A stretch of 64,000 nt of DNA, from assembly GCF_004337505.1 (NCBI RefSeq), contig NZ_SJZI01000042.1, positions 800,968 through 864,967 of the forward strand, in the 5' to 3' direction. The translations under genes and the position numbers were made by a program. Below the pieces are notes generated by a model. The model had not been told where the DNA came from. It saw only the letters and a program-made list of their open reading frames with translations, and did not search any database. Numbering within the stretch: position 1 is the first letter of the stretch; each line of letters starts with the position of its first letter. This DNA is from Flaviaestuariibacter flavus (GTDB taxonomy: Bacteria > Bacteroidota > Bacteroidia > Chitinophagales > Chitinophagaceae). Positions 34,697 to 43,828 of the stretch are shown here, in pieces.

Positions 34697-34708
34697 CAAT
34701 TAAGAACG

Positions 34709-34744
34709 AAGGAGCTGCAGAAATGTAGCTCCTTTAAATTTTTT
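34709..34744 (+). terminator. Terminator closing the tRNA-Pro array
   Basis: 11-bp stem AAGGAGCTGCA / TGTAGCTCCTT with GAAA tetraloop and a T6 tract. Confidence 0.85.
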
Positions 34745-34830
34745 ACCCGGGCATCATATCGGACAGGGATCATCAATAGGAATCGATTTGCTGCGAAATA
34801 ACTGGTGTTGAGCGACCCGGCACGGGCGGA

Positions 34831-35040
34831 TCAGGGGCCTCGGCTCCCGCGTAGACGGGCGGGCAGGCGGCAGCTTTGATCCGTTGCGGTAAAAGTCCTG
34901 TATCCATATTTAAAGGAGACCATGATGGCGCCATTTTCTTTTAATTCACCCGGTGTAAGATGCCAGAAAAGCTGAACAGAATGATAAACCGGCCATAAGT
35001 TGCTACCCGTGTGGGCGTGTATTTTGAGAAAGGTATGCGT
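34831..35040 (-). pseudogene. Possible coding remnant without start codon
   Basis: A 70-codon open frame between in-frame stops on the minus strand. Its upstream two-thirds reads like real protein (HTGSNLWPVYHSVQLFWHL, then TPGELKENGAIMVSFKYGY), while the downstream third turns into low-quality Arg/Pro-rich sequence. No start codon and no homologue recognised. It may be a scrap left by an insertion beside the tRNA array, or chance. The rest of the 34745-35142 gap shows nothing identifiable. Confidence 0.3.
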
Positions 35041-35142
35041 TCAGTGCGGCTGTAGGAAAATCTACGACTCATACAACCGACTGGATGGGCTGCGTTAGAC
35101 GTTGCCGAATGTCGTTGGTGCTTGCGCCACTAAATCAGAATA

Positions 35143-37587
35143 ATGAGAAGAAAAGTTTGTTGCCTGTTGTCATTCCTCGTGATAATCAGTTTTGCATCCA
35201 AGGCACAACGTGAAGTTGTTTTACTGGATAAAGACTGGAGATTTATTAAAGCCGATGTGCCTAAGGCAGCAGCCGTCGGATTTGACGATGCACAAGGGGA
35301 AAGGGTTTCGGTTCCGCACGACTGGGCCATCAAAGGTCCTTTTGATAAAAACAACGACGCGCAGATTGTAACTGTTACCGAAGACGGTGAAAAGAAGCCT
35401 GCCCTGAGAACCGGCAGGACAGGAGGATTACCCTGGACAGGTGTTGGCTGGTACCGGAAAGTATTACCCATACCGGCAAAACAAAAAGGCAGAAGATGTT
35501 TTATAGAATTCGACGGCGCCATGAGCCATGCGGTTGTTTACCTGAACGGCGATAGCATTGCTACATGGCCCTATGGTTATGCCTCGTTCTCTTTTGAGTT
35601 GACCGATAAAATAAAGCCCGGTCAGAAAAATGTTTTAGCCGTCCGGCTGGAAAACCAGGAAGAGTCCTCGCGCTGGTATCCCGGTGCGGGCATCTACCGC
35701 AACGTGCGCCTGGTGTTTACCAACCCGGTGCATGTGCAGCATTGGGGAACTTATATTACCACTCCGGAGGTCAATAATAAACAGGCAACTGTTCATATCA
35801 GGACCGGGATACAAAATCAATCGGGCATTGAAAAGCCGGTGACAGTGGTAACAACAATCTTCAATTCCTCCGGAAAACAGGTTGCAGCCAATAAAGTAAC
35901 GCTTGCTGTCGGCAAGGAAGGAGTGGCGGAACAAAATCTCGCTGTTGGCAATCCTTCACTATGGGATATAGAAACACCTTATTTATACAGAGCTGCCTGC
36001 ACCTTGGTGGTCGATAATAAGCCGGTTGATGTATTCGAAACTTCGTTTGGCATCCGGACCATTGCGTTCGATAGCAACAATGGATTTTTTTTGAATGGCA
36101 GGCAAACAAAAATTAACGGTGTTTGTAATCACCACGACCTTGGGCCTTTGGGTGCAGCCGTTAATTACCGTGCCATTGAAAGGCAATTGCAGTTGCTGAA
36201 AGAGATGGGTTGCAATGGCATCCGTACCAGCCACAACCCACCGGCGCCTGAACTGTTGGAGCTATGCGATAAAATGGGTTTTGTGGTGATGGACGAGGCT
36301 TTTGACGAATGGAAAATGGCCAAATGCAAAAACGGGTACAACAAGCTTTTCGACCAATGGGCGGAGAAAGACCTGCGGGCGATGATAAAACGCGATCGCA
36401 ATCATCCGTCTGTCATTCTGTGGAGCATCGGCAATGAAATTGCCGAGCAGAAAAGTCCAAACGGTGCAGCAACCGCAAAGTTCCTGGTTGATATCGCACA
36501 CGACGAAGACCCGACGCGGCTAACCACGGCAGCTTTCAATAGTTTGGACAACGCTATCAAAAACGGTTTGGCTGATGGGGTGGATGTGGTGGGTTTGAAT
36601 TACTGGAATTATCGCTTTGCCGAAATTCATAAAGCACATCCCCGGTGGAAATTAATCGGAAGTGAAACGCAGTCAACGGTGAGCAGCCGTGGCGAATACA
36701 TGTTCCCGGCGGTTGAAAGAAAGAGCGCCAAATACACGAACAGGCAAAGCAGTTCGTACGGCATGGAGGCGCCGGGCTGGGGCAATTCGCCGGATGTTGA
36801 ATTTGCATGGCTGGACGCGAATGAATATGTGCCCGGCGAATTTGTGTGGACCGGCTTTGATTATTTAGGCGAACCCACCCCTTATAACAACAATTGGCCG
36901 TCACATAGCTCTTACTTTGGCATCATTGATCTGGCAGGAATTCCCAAAGACCTTTATTATTTGTATCAAAGTCATTGGGCCGGAGGAAAAGTGTTGCACG
37001 TACTTCCACACTGGAACTGGAAGGGTAGGGAAGGAGCGCTTACCCCTGTGCATTGTTATACTTCCTTTCCTTCAGTAGAATTGTTTGTGAATGGCAAAAG
37101 CCAGGGAATGCAACGGAAGGATACCACCCGGTATGGCCGTTATCGATTGCGGTGGGATAGTGTTCGGTATGAGCCCGGGGAAATCAAGGTGGTGGCCTAC
37201 GATGACAATGGAAAGATCGCAGCGACAGAGACCAGAAAGACCGCCGGTGCGCCTTATCAAATCAAGCTCATAGCCGACAGGGCCACTATTCATGCAGGCC
37301 AAAAAGACCTTTCTTTTGTTACGGTGAAGCTTTTGGACAAAGAAGGAAATCTATGCCCGGTTGCTTCAAATAACATATCGTTTCAGCTATCCGGGGCCGG
37401 CACGATCCGCGGTGTTGCCAACGGCGACGCGACCAATACGCGAGTCCTGTCGGGCACGGAAATACAGCTTTTCAACGGACAATGCATTGTGGTTATTCAA
37501 TCCGCCGAAAGGGCAGGAAGCGTTCATCTGGTGGCTTCTTCACCGGGATTAGCCCATGCAAAGCTCGATTTAAAAGTAGTACCATAA
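35143..37587 (+). CDS. Glycoside hydrolase family 2, beta-galactosidase-like
   Basis: 814 residues with signal peptide MRRKVCCLLSFLVIISFASK. Order: sugar-binding jelly-roll domain (about 25-205, VPHDWAIKGPF, GWYRK), Ig-like domain (about 210-315), TIM-barrel catalytic domain with acid/base Glu near 430 in ILWSIGNEI and nucleophile Glu near 507 in IGSETQS, then a DUF4982-like domain (about 605-690) and a C-terminal Ig-like domain. Predicted exo-beta-galactosidase or related activity in the periplasm. It opens a block of glycan-degrading genes that is more AT-rich than the flanks; no SusC/SusD pair accompanies it. Confidence 0.9.
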   Translation: MRRKVCCLLSFLVIISFASKAQREVVLLDKDWRFIKADVPKAAAVGFDDAQGERVSVPHDWAIKGPFDKNNDAQIVTVTEDGEKKPALRTGRTGGLPWTGVGWYRKVLPIPAKQKGRRCFIEFDGAMSHAVVYLNGDSIATWPYGYASFSFELTDKIKPGQKNVLAVRLENQEESSRWYPGAGIYRNVRLVFTNPVHVQHWGTYITTPEVNNKQATVHIRTGIQNQSGIEKPVTVVTTIFNSSGKQVAANKVTLAVGKEGVAEQNLAVGNPSLWDIETPYLYRAACTLVVDNKPVDVFETSFGIRTIAFDSNNGFFLNGRQTKINGVCNHHDLGPLGAAVNYRAIERQLQLLKEMGCNGIRTSHNPPAPELLELCDKMGFVVMDEAFDEWKMAKCKNGYNKLFDQWAEKDLRAMIKRDRNHPSVILWSIGNEIAEQKSPNGAATAKFLVDIAHDEDPTRLTTAAFNSLDNAIKNGLADGVDVVGLNYWNYRFAEIHKAHPRWKLIGSETQSTVSSRGEYMFPAVERKSAKYTNRQSSSYGMEAPGWGNSPDVEFAWLDANEYVPGEFVWTGFDYLGEPTPYNNNWPSHSSYFGIIDLAGIPKDLYYLYQSHWAGGKVLHVLPHWNWKGREGALTPVHCYTSFPSVELFVNGKSQGMQRKDTTRYGRYRLRWDSVRYEPGEIKVVAYDDNGKIAATETRKTAGAPYQIKLIADRATIHAGQKDLSFVTVKLLDKEGNLCPVASNNISFQLSGAGTIRGVANGDATNTRVLSGTEIQLFNGQCIVVIQSAERAGSVHLVASSPGLAHAKLDLKVVP

Positions 37588-37734
37588 TTGACTGCCATTA
37601 CTTTTTGCCTCCTGGGTTAAAATGGTTGAATAACCGGCTAATCTGTTGCATCCCGAATTTTCAATTAGTTGCACCTTCAATGTCTTCTGTTCTAATAAAA
37701 ATAATTATCCTACCCACCACCCATCATTAGTTAA

Positions 37735-39225
37735 ATGAAATATTGCGCGCGAATACTATTCAGCTGTTTTCTTTTGAATGCTTCGGTTACCCATGCACAG
37801 AGCGCAGATAACCAGGCTAAAGACGAGCATTCCATGATCAATGTGAAAGAGGAAAAGAATGCAGGGCATTCTACCCATCCCGATGCACAATGGTATCCGA
37901 ATGCAGGCCTTGGATTGTTCATTCACTGGGGCTTGTCGTCTGTCAAAGATCTGGATGCTTCCTGGCCGATGATACCCGGTCGTGCACTGGCCAATAAAGT
38001 ATTGGATACAATGGAACTGCTCCGGGTAATCCGGGAAAAGGATTATAACCTTAAAGGCAAGCAGCCGGACATTACACCCAACGAATACTGGGCGATGGCC
38101 AAAGAATTCAATCCCGGGAGTTACGATCCCGATAAATGGATCAAGGCAGCTAAAGACGCGGGTTTTACCTATGCCGTTCTCACGACCAAGCATCACGAAG
38201 GCTTTGCCATGTGGCCGAGTAATTTTGGAAATTTCAGTACAAAGAACTTCATGGGTGGCCGTGACCTGGTCAAGCCCTTCATTGATGCCTGCCGCAAGTA
38301 TGGATTAAAAGTCGGCTTGTATTATTCGCCACCCGATTGGTATTTCGATAAAGATTACATGAATTTTTTGTACTACCGCGGACCTCAAAAAAATCCCGGT
38401 CTGCCGGTTGTTGATGCGGATTTGAATCCAAGAACCACAAAAAAAACAGCGGAAGAAATTCAACAGCACCAGGCTGAGTTTGCTACCTATGTACGCGGGC
38501 AGATAGAAGAAATATTAACCCGCTGGGGCAAGATCGATTTGCTTTGGTTTGATGGAAAAGCACCTATTCCTGACGGCGGCAACCTGATCACACAGGATGA
38601 GATCCGCAGGCTGCAGCCTGGCATAGTGATCAACCCTCGTATGCATGGTAAGGGCGATTTTATTACGTTTGAAAGAAATCCTCCCAAAGAAGATCCGGGT
38701 GAAGTCTGGGCGGAATTCTGCAATCCGTGGACGGGCAGCTGGGCCAACAGCAATACACGTCCTTTCCGTTCCAATGGCTTTATTCTGGGACAGTTGGTGG
38801 CGTGCAAAGCCTGGGGCGTAAATTATCTTTTAGGTGTTGGTCCGAAAGCCGATGGATCTATGCCGGATGCAGTTTACAAAAACATGAAAGTGGTGGAGGA
38901 GTGGATGAAGGTAAATGGTGCCGCCTTGCAAAACGCCAAGCAGTTGCCGGTTGGGGAATCGGCTTCCGTTCCCGCTACTGCAAAGGGAAACATCCGATAC
39001 TTATTTGCCATTCCACAATTCAGGGAGAAAGGCACAAGTGATGAAGATATGTTGCCCGCGACTGATACAACACTGGTTTTAAAAACTACCATGAAGCCGA
39101 AAGCGGTGAAATTGTTAGGCGCTGCCAAGGCCCTGAATTTCGCTTTCAATAATAACGAGATCTCGATTGAGTTGCCTGCTTCCCTTCGTACCAGGCTGGT
39201 AGATGTTGTGCAGGTAGAATTATGA
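37735..39225 (+). CDS. Alpha-L-fucosidase, GH29 (first of two tandem copies)
   Basis: 496 residues with signal peptide (MKYCARILFSCFLLNASVTHAQ). GH29 landmarks: GLGLFIHWGLSSVKD, KWIKAAKDAGFTYAVLTTKH, HHEGFAMWPS, GLKVGLYYSPPDWYF and the nucleophile Asp273 in DLLWFDGKAP. It releases L-fucose from glycan ends; the linkage cannot be told. The downstream paralogue has the same length and starts 7 bp after this stop. Both share the odd N-terminal phrase THPDAQWYP before the barrel. It probably acts with the GH2 enzyme on fucosylated galactose-containing glycans. Confidence 0.92.
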   Translation: MKYCARILFSCFLLNASVTHAQSADNQAKDEHSMINVKEEKNAGHSTHPDAQWYPNAGLGLFIHWGLSSVKDLDASWPMIPGRALANKVLDTMELLRVIREKDYNLKGKQPDITPNEYWAMAKEFNPGSYDPDKWIKAAKDAGFTYAVLTTKHHEGFAMWPSNFGNFSTKNFMGGRDLVKPFIDACRKYGLKVGLYYSPPDWYFDKDYMNFLYYRGPQKNPGLPVVDADLNPRTTKKTAEEIQQHQAEFATYVRGQIEEILTRWGKIDLLWFDGKAPIPDGGNLITQDEIRRLQPGIVINPRMHGKGDFITFERNPPKEDPGEVWAEFCNPWTGSWANSNTRPFRSNGFILGQLVACKAWGVNYLLGVGPKADGSMPDAVYKNMKVVEEWMKVNGAALQNAKQLPVGESASVPATAKGNIRYLFAIPQFREKGTSDEDMLPATDTTLVLKTTMKPKAVKLLGAAKALNFAFNNNEISIELPASLRTRLVDVVQVEL

Positions 39226-39232
39226 TTAAGCC

Positions 39233-40723
39233 ATGAAGTTTAATAACTATATCCTGACGTCTTCTTTGTCAATTCTTGCCTTCGCTGCCCATGCACAGGT
39301 GAAAGAAAATGCTGCTGCCCGGGTTGAACACAGCATGATAAGTGTGGATGAGCAGAAATCAGGTGTTTCGCATACCACGCATCCGGATGCGCAGTGGTAT
39401 CCCACTGCGGGCCTGGGTTTGTTCATTCATTGGGGATTGTCGTCGGTGAAAGATCTTGATGCATCGTGGCCGATGATTACAGGCTGGGGACTTGCATCCA
39501 TTAAACTGGATAGTGCAGAGATGGCACGGGTTATCCGGGAGCGTCAGTACAACATCAACGATTCGCGCCCGGTGCTGACGCCCAATGAATACTGGGCGAT
39601 GGCGAAAGAGTTCAATCCCGGGAATTATGATCCTGATAAATGGATGAAAGCGGCTAAAGCAGCAGGCTTTACGTATGCTGTATTGACCACCAAACACCAC
39701 GAAGGCTTTGCGATGTGGCCCAGCAAGTTTGGAAACTTTAATACCAAAAACTTCATGGGCGGGCGTGACCTTGTAAAACCCTTTATTGAAGCTTGTCGCA
39801 AATACCGTATCAAAGTCGGTTTGTATTTTTCACCACCCGATTGGTATTTTGAAAAGGAGTACAAGAGCTTTCGCCGGCCATCACCCAACAATCCTGATTT
39901 CCCCGAACTGGATGCCGACCTGAATCCCCGCACCGCAAAACCCGATCCTGAAAAGTTAATGAGACACAAAGCGGCCTATGCGGCCATGGTGCGGGGGCAG
40001 ATCCTGGAATTGCTGACCAACTATGGCAAGATCGATTTACTGTGGTTTGATGGCAAGGCTCCAATTGATGATCCCACCACCGTTGTGACCCTGGAAGAGA
40101 TCAGGAAACTGCAGCCCGGGATTGTCATCAATCCCCGCATGCACGGAACGGGCGATTTCAAAACATTTGAGAGAACACCGCCGTCAAAGGATCCGGGTGA
40201 TATCTGGGCGGAGTTCTGCAATCCGTGGACAGGTAGCTGGGCCAACAGCAACACGCTTCCTTTTCGTTCCAATGCATTTATGCTCGGGCAGTTTGTTACC
40301 ATGCGTTCGTGGGGCGTGAACTACCTGCCAAGTGTTGGTCCCAAAGCCGATGGCTCCTTGCCGGAGGCTGTTTACCAGAACATGAAGGTGGTAGCGGATT
40401 GGATGAAGACAAATGGCAAAGCGGTGAAGCATGTTACCCAGTTGCCTGCTGATGAATGGTCTTCCGTTCCTGCCACGGCAAGTGACAATCTTCGTTTTTT
40501 GTTTGCCATTCCCGCGTTTAAAGACAAGGGCATGTATGAGAAAGACCGGCTTGCGGCTGCGGATACTTCACTCGTTTTCAAAACATCCAGCAAACCGCGA
40601 TCCGTTTTGCTGTTAGGCAGCGGAAAGAAATTAAAATACACTTACGCCGGTAACCAGATGGTGATTGATTTACCTGCAGCGTTACGGAGCAATTTGGTAG
40701 ATGTGGTACAGGTAACGTTTTAA
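39233..40723 (+). CDS. Alpha-L-fucosidase, GH29 (second tandem copy)
   Basis: 496 residues, the same length and motif positions as the upstream copy (nucleophile Asp273 in DLLWFDGKAP). Signal peptide MKFNNYILTSSLSILAFAAHAQ. The barrel is highly conserved; differences concentrate in the loop after PPDWYF and in the C-terminal beta domain, suggesting divergence in acceptor recognition after duplication. Separated from copy 1 by 7 bp, so surely one operon. Confidence 0.92.
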   Translation: MKFNNYILTSSLSILAFAAHAQVKENAAARVEHSMISVDEQKSGVSHTTHPDAQWYPTAGLGLFIHWGLSSVKDLDASWPMITGWGLASIKLDSAEMARVIRERQYNINDSRPVLTPNEYWAMAKEFNPGNYDPDKWMKAAKAAGFTYAVLTTKHHEGFAMWPSKFGNFNTKNFMGGRDLVKPFIEACRKYRIKVGLYFSPPDWYFEKEYKSFRRPSPNNPDFPELDADLNPRTAKPDPEKLMRHKAAYAAMVRGQILELLTNYGKIDLLWFDGKAPIDDPTTVVTLEEIRKLQPGIVINPRMHGTGDFKTFERTPPSKDPGDIWAEFCNPWTGSWANSNTLPFRSNAFMLGQFVTMRSWGVNYLPSVGPKADGSLPEAVYQNMKVVADWMKTNGKAVKHVTQLPADEWSSVPATASDNLRFLFAIPAFKDKGMYEKDRLAAADTSLVFKTSSKPRSVLLLGSGKKLKYTYAGNQMVIDLPAALRSNLVDVVQVTF

Positions 40724-40797
40724 TCCTGTTCAGGCAGAACGAAGAAAAAAATTTTGTGATGGTCTGATGCTGCGCTTAGTTGAAAAATGATTACTGA

Positions 40798-42024
40798 ATG
40801 AATATGAAAAGAATCTTCATCATGCTGTCTTGTTGCTGGATGGGAACAAATCTTTCCGCACAGAATATGTTGGTTGAAGAACTTCATGGTCCTGTCAGCA
40901 GCAATGAAGTTGCTTCTTTCAAAGCATTTGTCGGGCATACGCAACCTTCCCTGGATAATATTGGTAACGATTGGGTGTATGGCGGCAGCGGAAGCACAAT
41001 GGAAGCGTTGGGGATGATGTATGAGACAACGAACGATACTTCCATTCTGAATAAAATGATCCGGTTTGCGGATGTTGCCTTGCACATTCGCAACGACGCC
41101 GATACCGGCCGGGTTTTATGGACAGGCAAAAGGGAGTTGTGCTGGCCGAACAAAGCTGTTAACGCAGAAGATGCGGGCTATTCCGGCTCTGAAAACGGTG
41201 ATGTCATCGCTCACATCGCGTATTGTGCACAGCTGGTTATCCGGAATAAAAAGCTATGGAATCACCCGGTCTCAATCGGCGACGCCTACCAATTCGGCGG
41301 TACCTATTTAGCGAGAGCTAAAAAATACATCGCGGAATTAAACAGGACGATCGACCGTTACATTCTCCCCAACTTTATTCAAAAAAACAGTTATCGTTTT
41401 TATTGGCCGCAGAATGAAAAATGGCAGGCATTGGGAGCACGCTATAAAAAGGATGCCGGCAAGCCCATCCCGTGGAATCAGCAGGCAATGCTGGCGGGCG
41501 GGTTTCAGCGCCTGGCTGAATGTCATGAACTTTTAAAGGAACAGGTTCAACGGGTAGCTTTATACGACAGGATCGTGAAAGCTTATTCGGATTGGTTTAT
41601 CAGTCAGCTGGTGCCCTATGAAGCAGGAGGCCATACCTGTTATAAATGGAGTTATGCGGTGAATGATACAGCCTTGAAATACATGGAGGATCAGGGTCAT
41701 GGTGGTTATGATGTTTGGGGTATCTGCCGGGCTTATTACAGGAAAGCCTACGGTGTCGGGAATGATGTGATGCAGCGATTGGCCAACACCGTGCACTATG
41801 TTATGTACCAGGGCAACGGTCTTTTTTCGAAAAGGGTGGATGGGAAGAACGGTACGCAAAAGTATTTGGGTGCTTCGTATTTGTGTCTTGCCGGGTTTCA
41901 ACCGGAACTCTACGACATCCTTGCTTCAGCCGATCTGGAACAAGCAAAGACAAAAGCAAACTACTTCGCACAGATAATTTTCAGCAGACAGCAACTGGCT
42001 TTAAATGCAAAGCTGGAAAAATAA
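40798..42024 (+). CDS. Secreted protein, probable alpha/alpha-toroid, glycan-cluster associated
   Basis: 408 residues with signal peptide (MNMKRIFIMLSCCWMGTNLSA). The mature part is helical with spaced Trp/Tyr/Gly patterns (NDWVYGGSGSTMEALGMMYE, RVLWTGKRELCWPNKA, GHGGYDVWGICRAYY) that recall six-hairpin glycosidases and polysaccharide lyases. No catalytic residue can be named. It is 74 bp downstream of the second fucosidase in the same direction, and shares its base composition, so a role in the same glycan breakdown is likely but unproved. A second ATG lies at 40804. Confidence 0.65.
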   Translation: MNMKRIFIMLSCCWMGTNLSAQNMLVEELHGPVSSNEVASFKAFVGHTQPSLDNIGNDWVYGGSGSTMEALGMMYETTNDTSILNKMIRFADVALHIRNDADTGRVLWTGKRELCWPNKAVNAEDAGYSGSENGDVIAHIAYCAQLVIRNKKLWNHPVSIGDAYQFGGTYLARAKKYIAELNRTIDRYILPNFIQKNSYRFYWPQNEKWQALGARYKKDAGKPIPWNQQAMLAGGFQRLAECHELLKEQVQRVALYDRIVKAYSDWFISQLVPYEAGGHTCYKWSYAVNDTALKYMEDQGHGGYDVWGICRAYYRKAYGVGNDVMQRLANTVHYVMYQGNGLFSKRVDGKNGTQKYLGASYLCLAGFQPELYDILASADLEQAKTKANYFAQIIFSRQQLALNAKLEK

Positions 42025-42149
42025 CATAGACGCGTCTGAGGCAGGTGGCTGGTGTTGTCTGAAAACACCCCTTTCCATTCGCTACTGCCCGCATTCACGA
42101 AGGGCAGGCAAAGTGCTTGGATTAAACAGGCTTCTTTCCGTGGCTATTC

Positions 42150-42773
42150 TTAGCCGGAAGATCCCGCTCCTTTAGCTTTTTTTTCGCTCACCCGGGGTAA
42201 GGCAAAATAGATATATAACAATATGATGGGTATGATGCTGAAAGGAACGCTCCACAGGCAAATGATCAGGGCCGCCAGGTGCAGCGCCGGGGCAATTGCA
42301 TACTCCTTAGTAAGCGAGCGAAGGAGTCGCCTATCTGCATCGTCTTCTATCAGTTCTTCATGCCTGTTTGCGTACCACCAGGTCAGATTGTAAAACAGGG
42401 TCATCAGCACCAGGGTTGCATGGTAGATCAAGGCGGCCGTTCGCTCGTCGGGCTTGCCCACATGACGTGCCAATAACCCGGTGGTAAACGACTGCAGGGT
42501 GACAAACATCAGAAAAAAAGTGTTCAGGATCAGCAGGTACTGGTCGGTTTGCCTGATATAGATAAACATGTTGTGATGGTTGGACCACGCGATGCATATA
42601 AACAGGAAGGATGCGGCGAAGGCAGCATAATGCGGCCATTGGTCGGCGATGGCCTTCAGCAGGCTTGTTTCGGTTTCTGGCTTGGGCAACTCGGTAGCCA
42701 GCAATGTTGCCGCGATGGCCAGAACGGCGTCGCTGAAATACTCGAGCCGGTCTGTTGGCCGATGATTGTGCAT
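42150..42773 (-). CDS. TMEM175-family potassium channel-like protein
   Basis: 207 residues, six membrane helices. It opens with the family signature RLEYFSDAVLAIAATLL (residues 9-25; consensus RxxxFSDAVxAIAxT), the filter-lining first helix of bacterial TMEM175 (DUF1211). Single-repeat bacterial members assemble as tetrameric K+ channels. The gene points against the glycan cluster and is transcribed alone. The C-terminus is charged (EKKAKGAGSSG). Confidence 0.9.
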   Translation of the reverse strand: MHNHRPTDRLEYFSDAVLAIAATLLATELPKPETETSLLKAIADQWPHYAAFAASFLFICIAWSNHHNMFIYIRQTDQYLLILNTFFLMFVTLQSFTTGLLARHVGKPDERTAALIYHATLVLMTLFYNLTWWYANRHEELIEDDADRRLLRSLTKEYAIAPALHLAALIICLWSVPFSIIPIILLYIYFALPRVSEKKAKGAGSSG

Positions 42774-42906
42774 AGGAACCGTTTAAGATTCAACAATTGT
42801 ATTACCATAACAGATTCGCAACTCCACCTGCATTTTGACAGGCCTGTTTCAAAACTGCCTCGCTATTGCTCCTTGCAGCGAAATGACATTTAGCCACCAC
42901 TTCAGT

Positions 42907-43335
42907 TCACCTTCTGTTGGTATCAGGTGGTGGGATTTTATGTTCTAAGGTTTTAAGCAACTTTTGCTTAAGCTGCCTGAAGGCCCCGATAAAAGCATAA
43001 ATATTATCCTCCAGCACATTGTGCTCTTCCCTGAAAAGGCCGTCATCTTTGTTATCGGCATTCCGGACCATTTTTCCTACATGGTCCAGGTGTGTATCGG
43101 CCTGGTCCCTGAGCGTGCGTATTTGCTGGCGGGTATCGTTCAGCATTTGTCTCAACGCTTCACCTTGCTGATCCCTGCCTTCGTACCGTGTGATCAGGTT
43201 GTCAAAGAACCGTAGCTCTTCTTCATAGAAAGCCAGTTCCTCTTTCCAGTATTCGGTTAGTGAGTACAACTCCTGCCAGGGCGCTCCCGTCAGGTAGTCT
43301 CGATTAGGGCGTAGCCGGTATTCAAGTAATTTCAT
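42907..43335 (-). CDS. Helical protein of unknown function
   Basis: 142 residues from MKLLEYRLRPNRDYLTGAPW; a 38-codon extension to 43449 is rejected because the ATG at 43335 opens the conserved-looking part. No signal peptide or membrane helix. Predicted all-helical with heptads (LAFYEEELRFFDNLITRYEG, RQMLNDTRQQIRTLRDQADT). No family recognised. Divergent from the first histidine kinase. Confidence 0.6.
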   Translation of the reverse strand: MKLLEYRLRPNRDYLTGAPWQELYSLTEYWKEELAFYEEELRFFDNLITRYEGRDQQGEALRQMLNDTRQQIRTLRDQADTHLDHVGKMVRNADNKDDGLFREEHNVLEDNIYAFIGAFRQLKQKLLKTLEHKIPPPDTNRR

Positions 43336-43828
43336 TATTGCTCCAATTTTAAGTGAAAGGATGTTGTTTGCGTTTGGGATTATACTGTAGACAAGCCAGG
43401 AGTCAATTGGCGATGATAATCGGTCATACTCCAGCTCATAACCTGCCATTCCTGTAAATGGCCGAAAATTCAGTGCCAGACAATCATTTGCCGTAAAAAA
43501 TCATTTTGTTTTACTGGAAAGGTTGCGCCCTTTTCGGGCAAAGGGCTAAACGATTATTCAGCAGGATACCTGTTTGTGGGAGGATGAGTTATATTGAATC
43601 AGGCGATCGAAAGACAAAGAGTCTGAGCAAGGGGTGTGAGGTGTAGAACATTAAAGAGGGGTGAAAACCTCGAACAGATGGGCCGCGATAATCATGGAAA
43701 CATTTAAAAAGCAATATCCAGGTGCTGTGGATTTCTTTTTGAGTGCATGAAGAAACACAGCTAACTTCATTAACCCTTCTCGTTTAGAATGGGATGCAAT
43801 TTTCTGCTTTAGTTTTTGATCAGCTAAT
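43336..43828. other. 493-bp gene-free divergent spacer
   Basis: AT-rich sequence between the divergent helical protein and the histidine kinase, so it must carry both promoters. No clear TAnnTTTG box, operator palindrome or RNA was recognised. A tiny ATG frame of 18 codons at 43694 has no support. Confidence 0.6.

Larger units (their letters stand above)
34361..34700 (+). repeat. 94-bp tandem array of tRNA-Pro 3' halves plus terminator
   Basis: The segment from the D-arm 3' strand (TAGCGCA) to the discriminator recurs starting at 34361 (within the real tRNA), 34455, 34549 and 34643: exactly 94 bp apart each time. T-arm and acceptor 3' strand are unchanged (one C-to-A in the third copy). Copies 2-4 lack the 5' acceptor and most of the D-arm, and their anticodon arm is replaced by TCCCG CCTTGGG CGGGA, a stem that still pairs. 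Units 1-3 are each followed by an AAAAAGAG...CTCTTTTTTT hairpin; the last is followed by a different terminator. Confidence 0.9.

Noticed and set aside
34361..34700. CRISPR-like array because of the regular period
   Set aside because: The whole 94-bp unit is repeated, including the terminators; there are no unique spacers and no cas genes.
34261..34776. Overlapping minus-strand frames with GRQDSNLRPSRPRRDAL-like sequence
   Set aside because: These are translations of the antisense of tRNA-Pro and its half repeats, a well-known spurious protein type.
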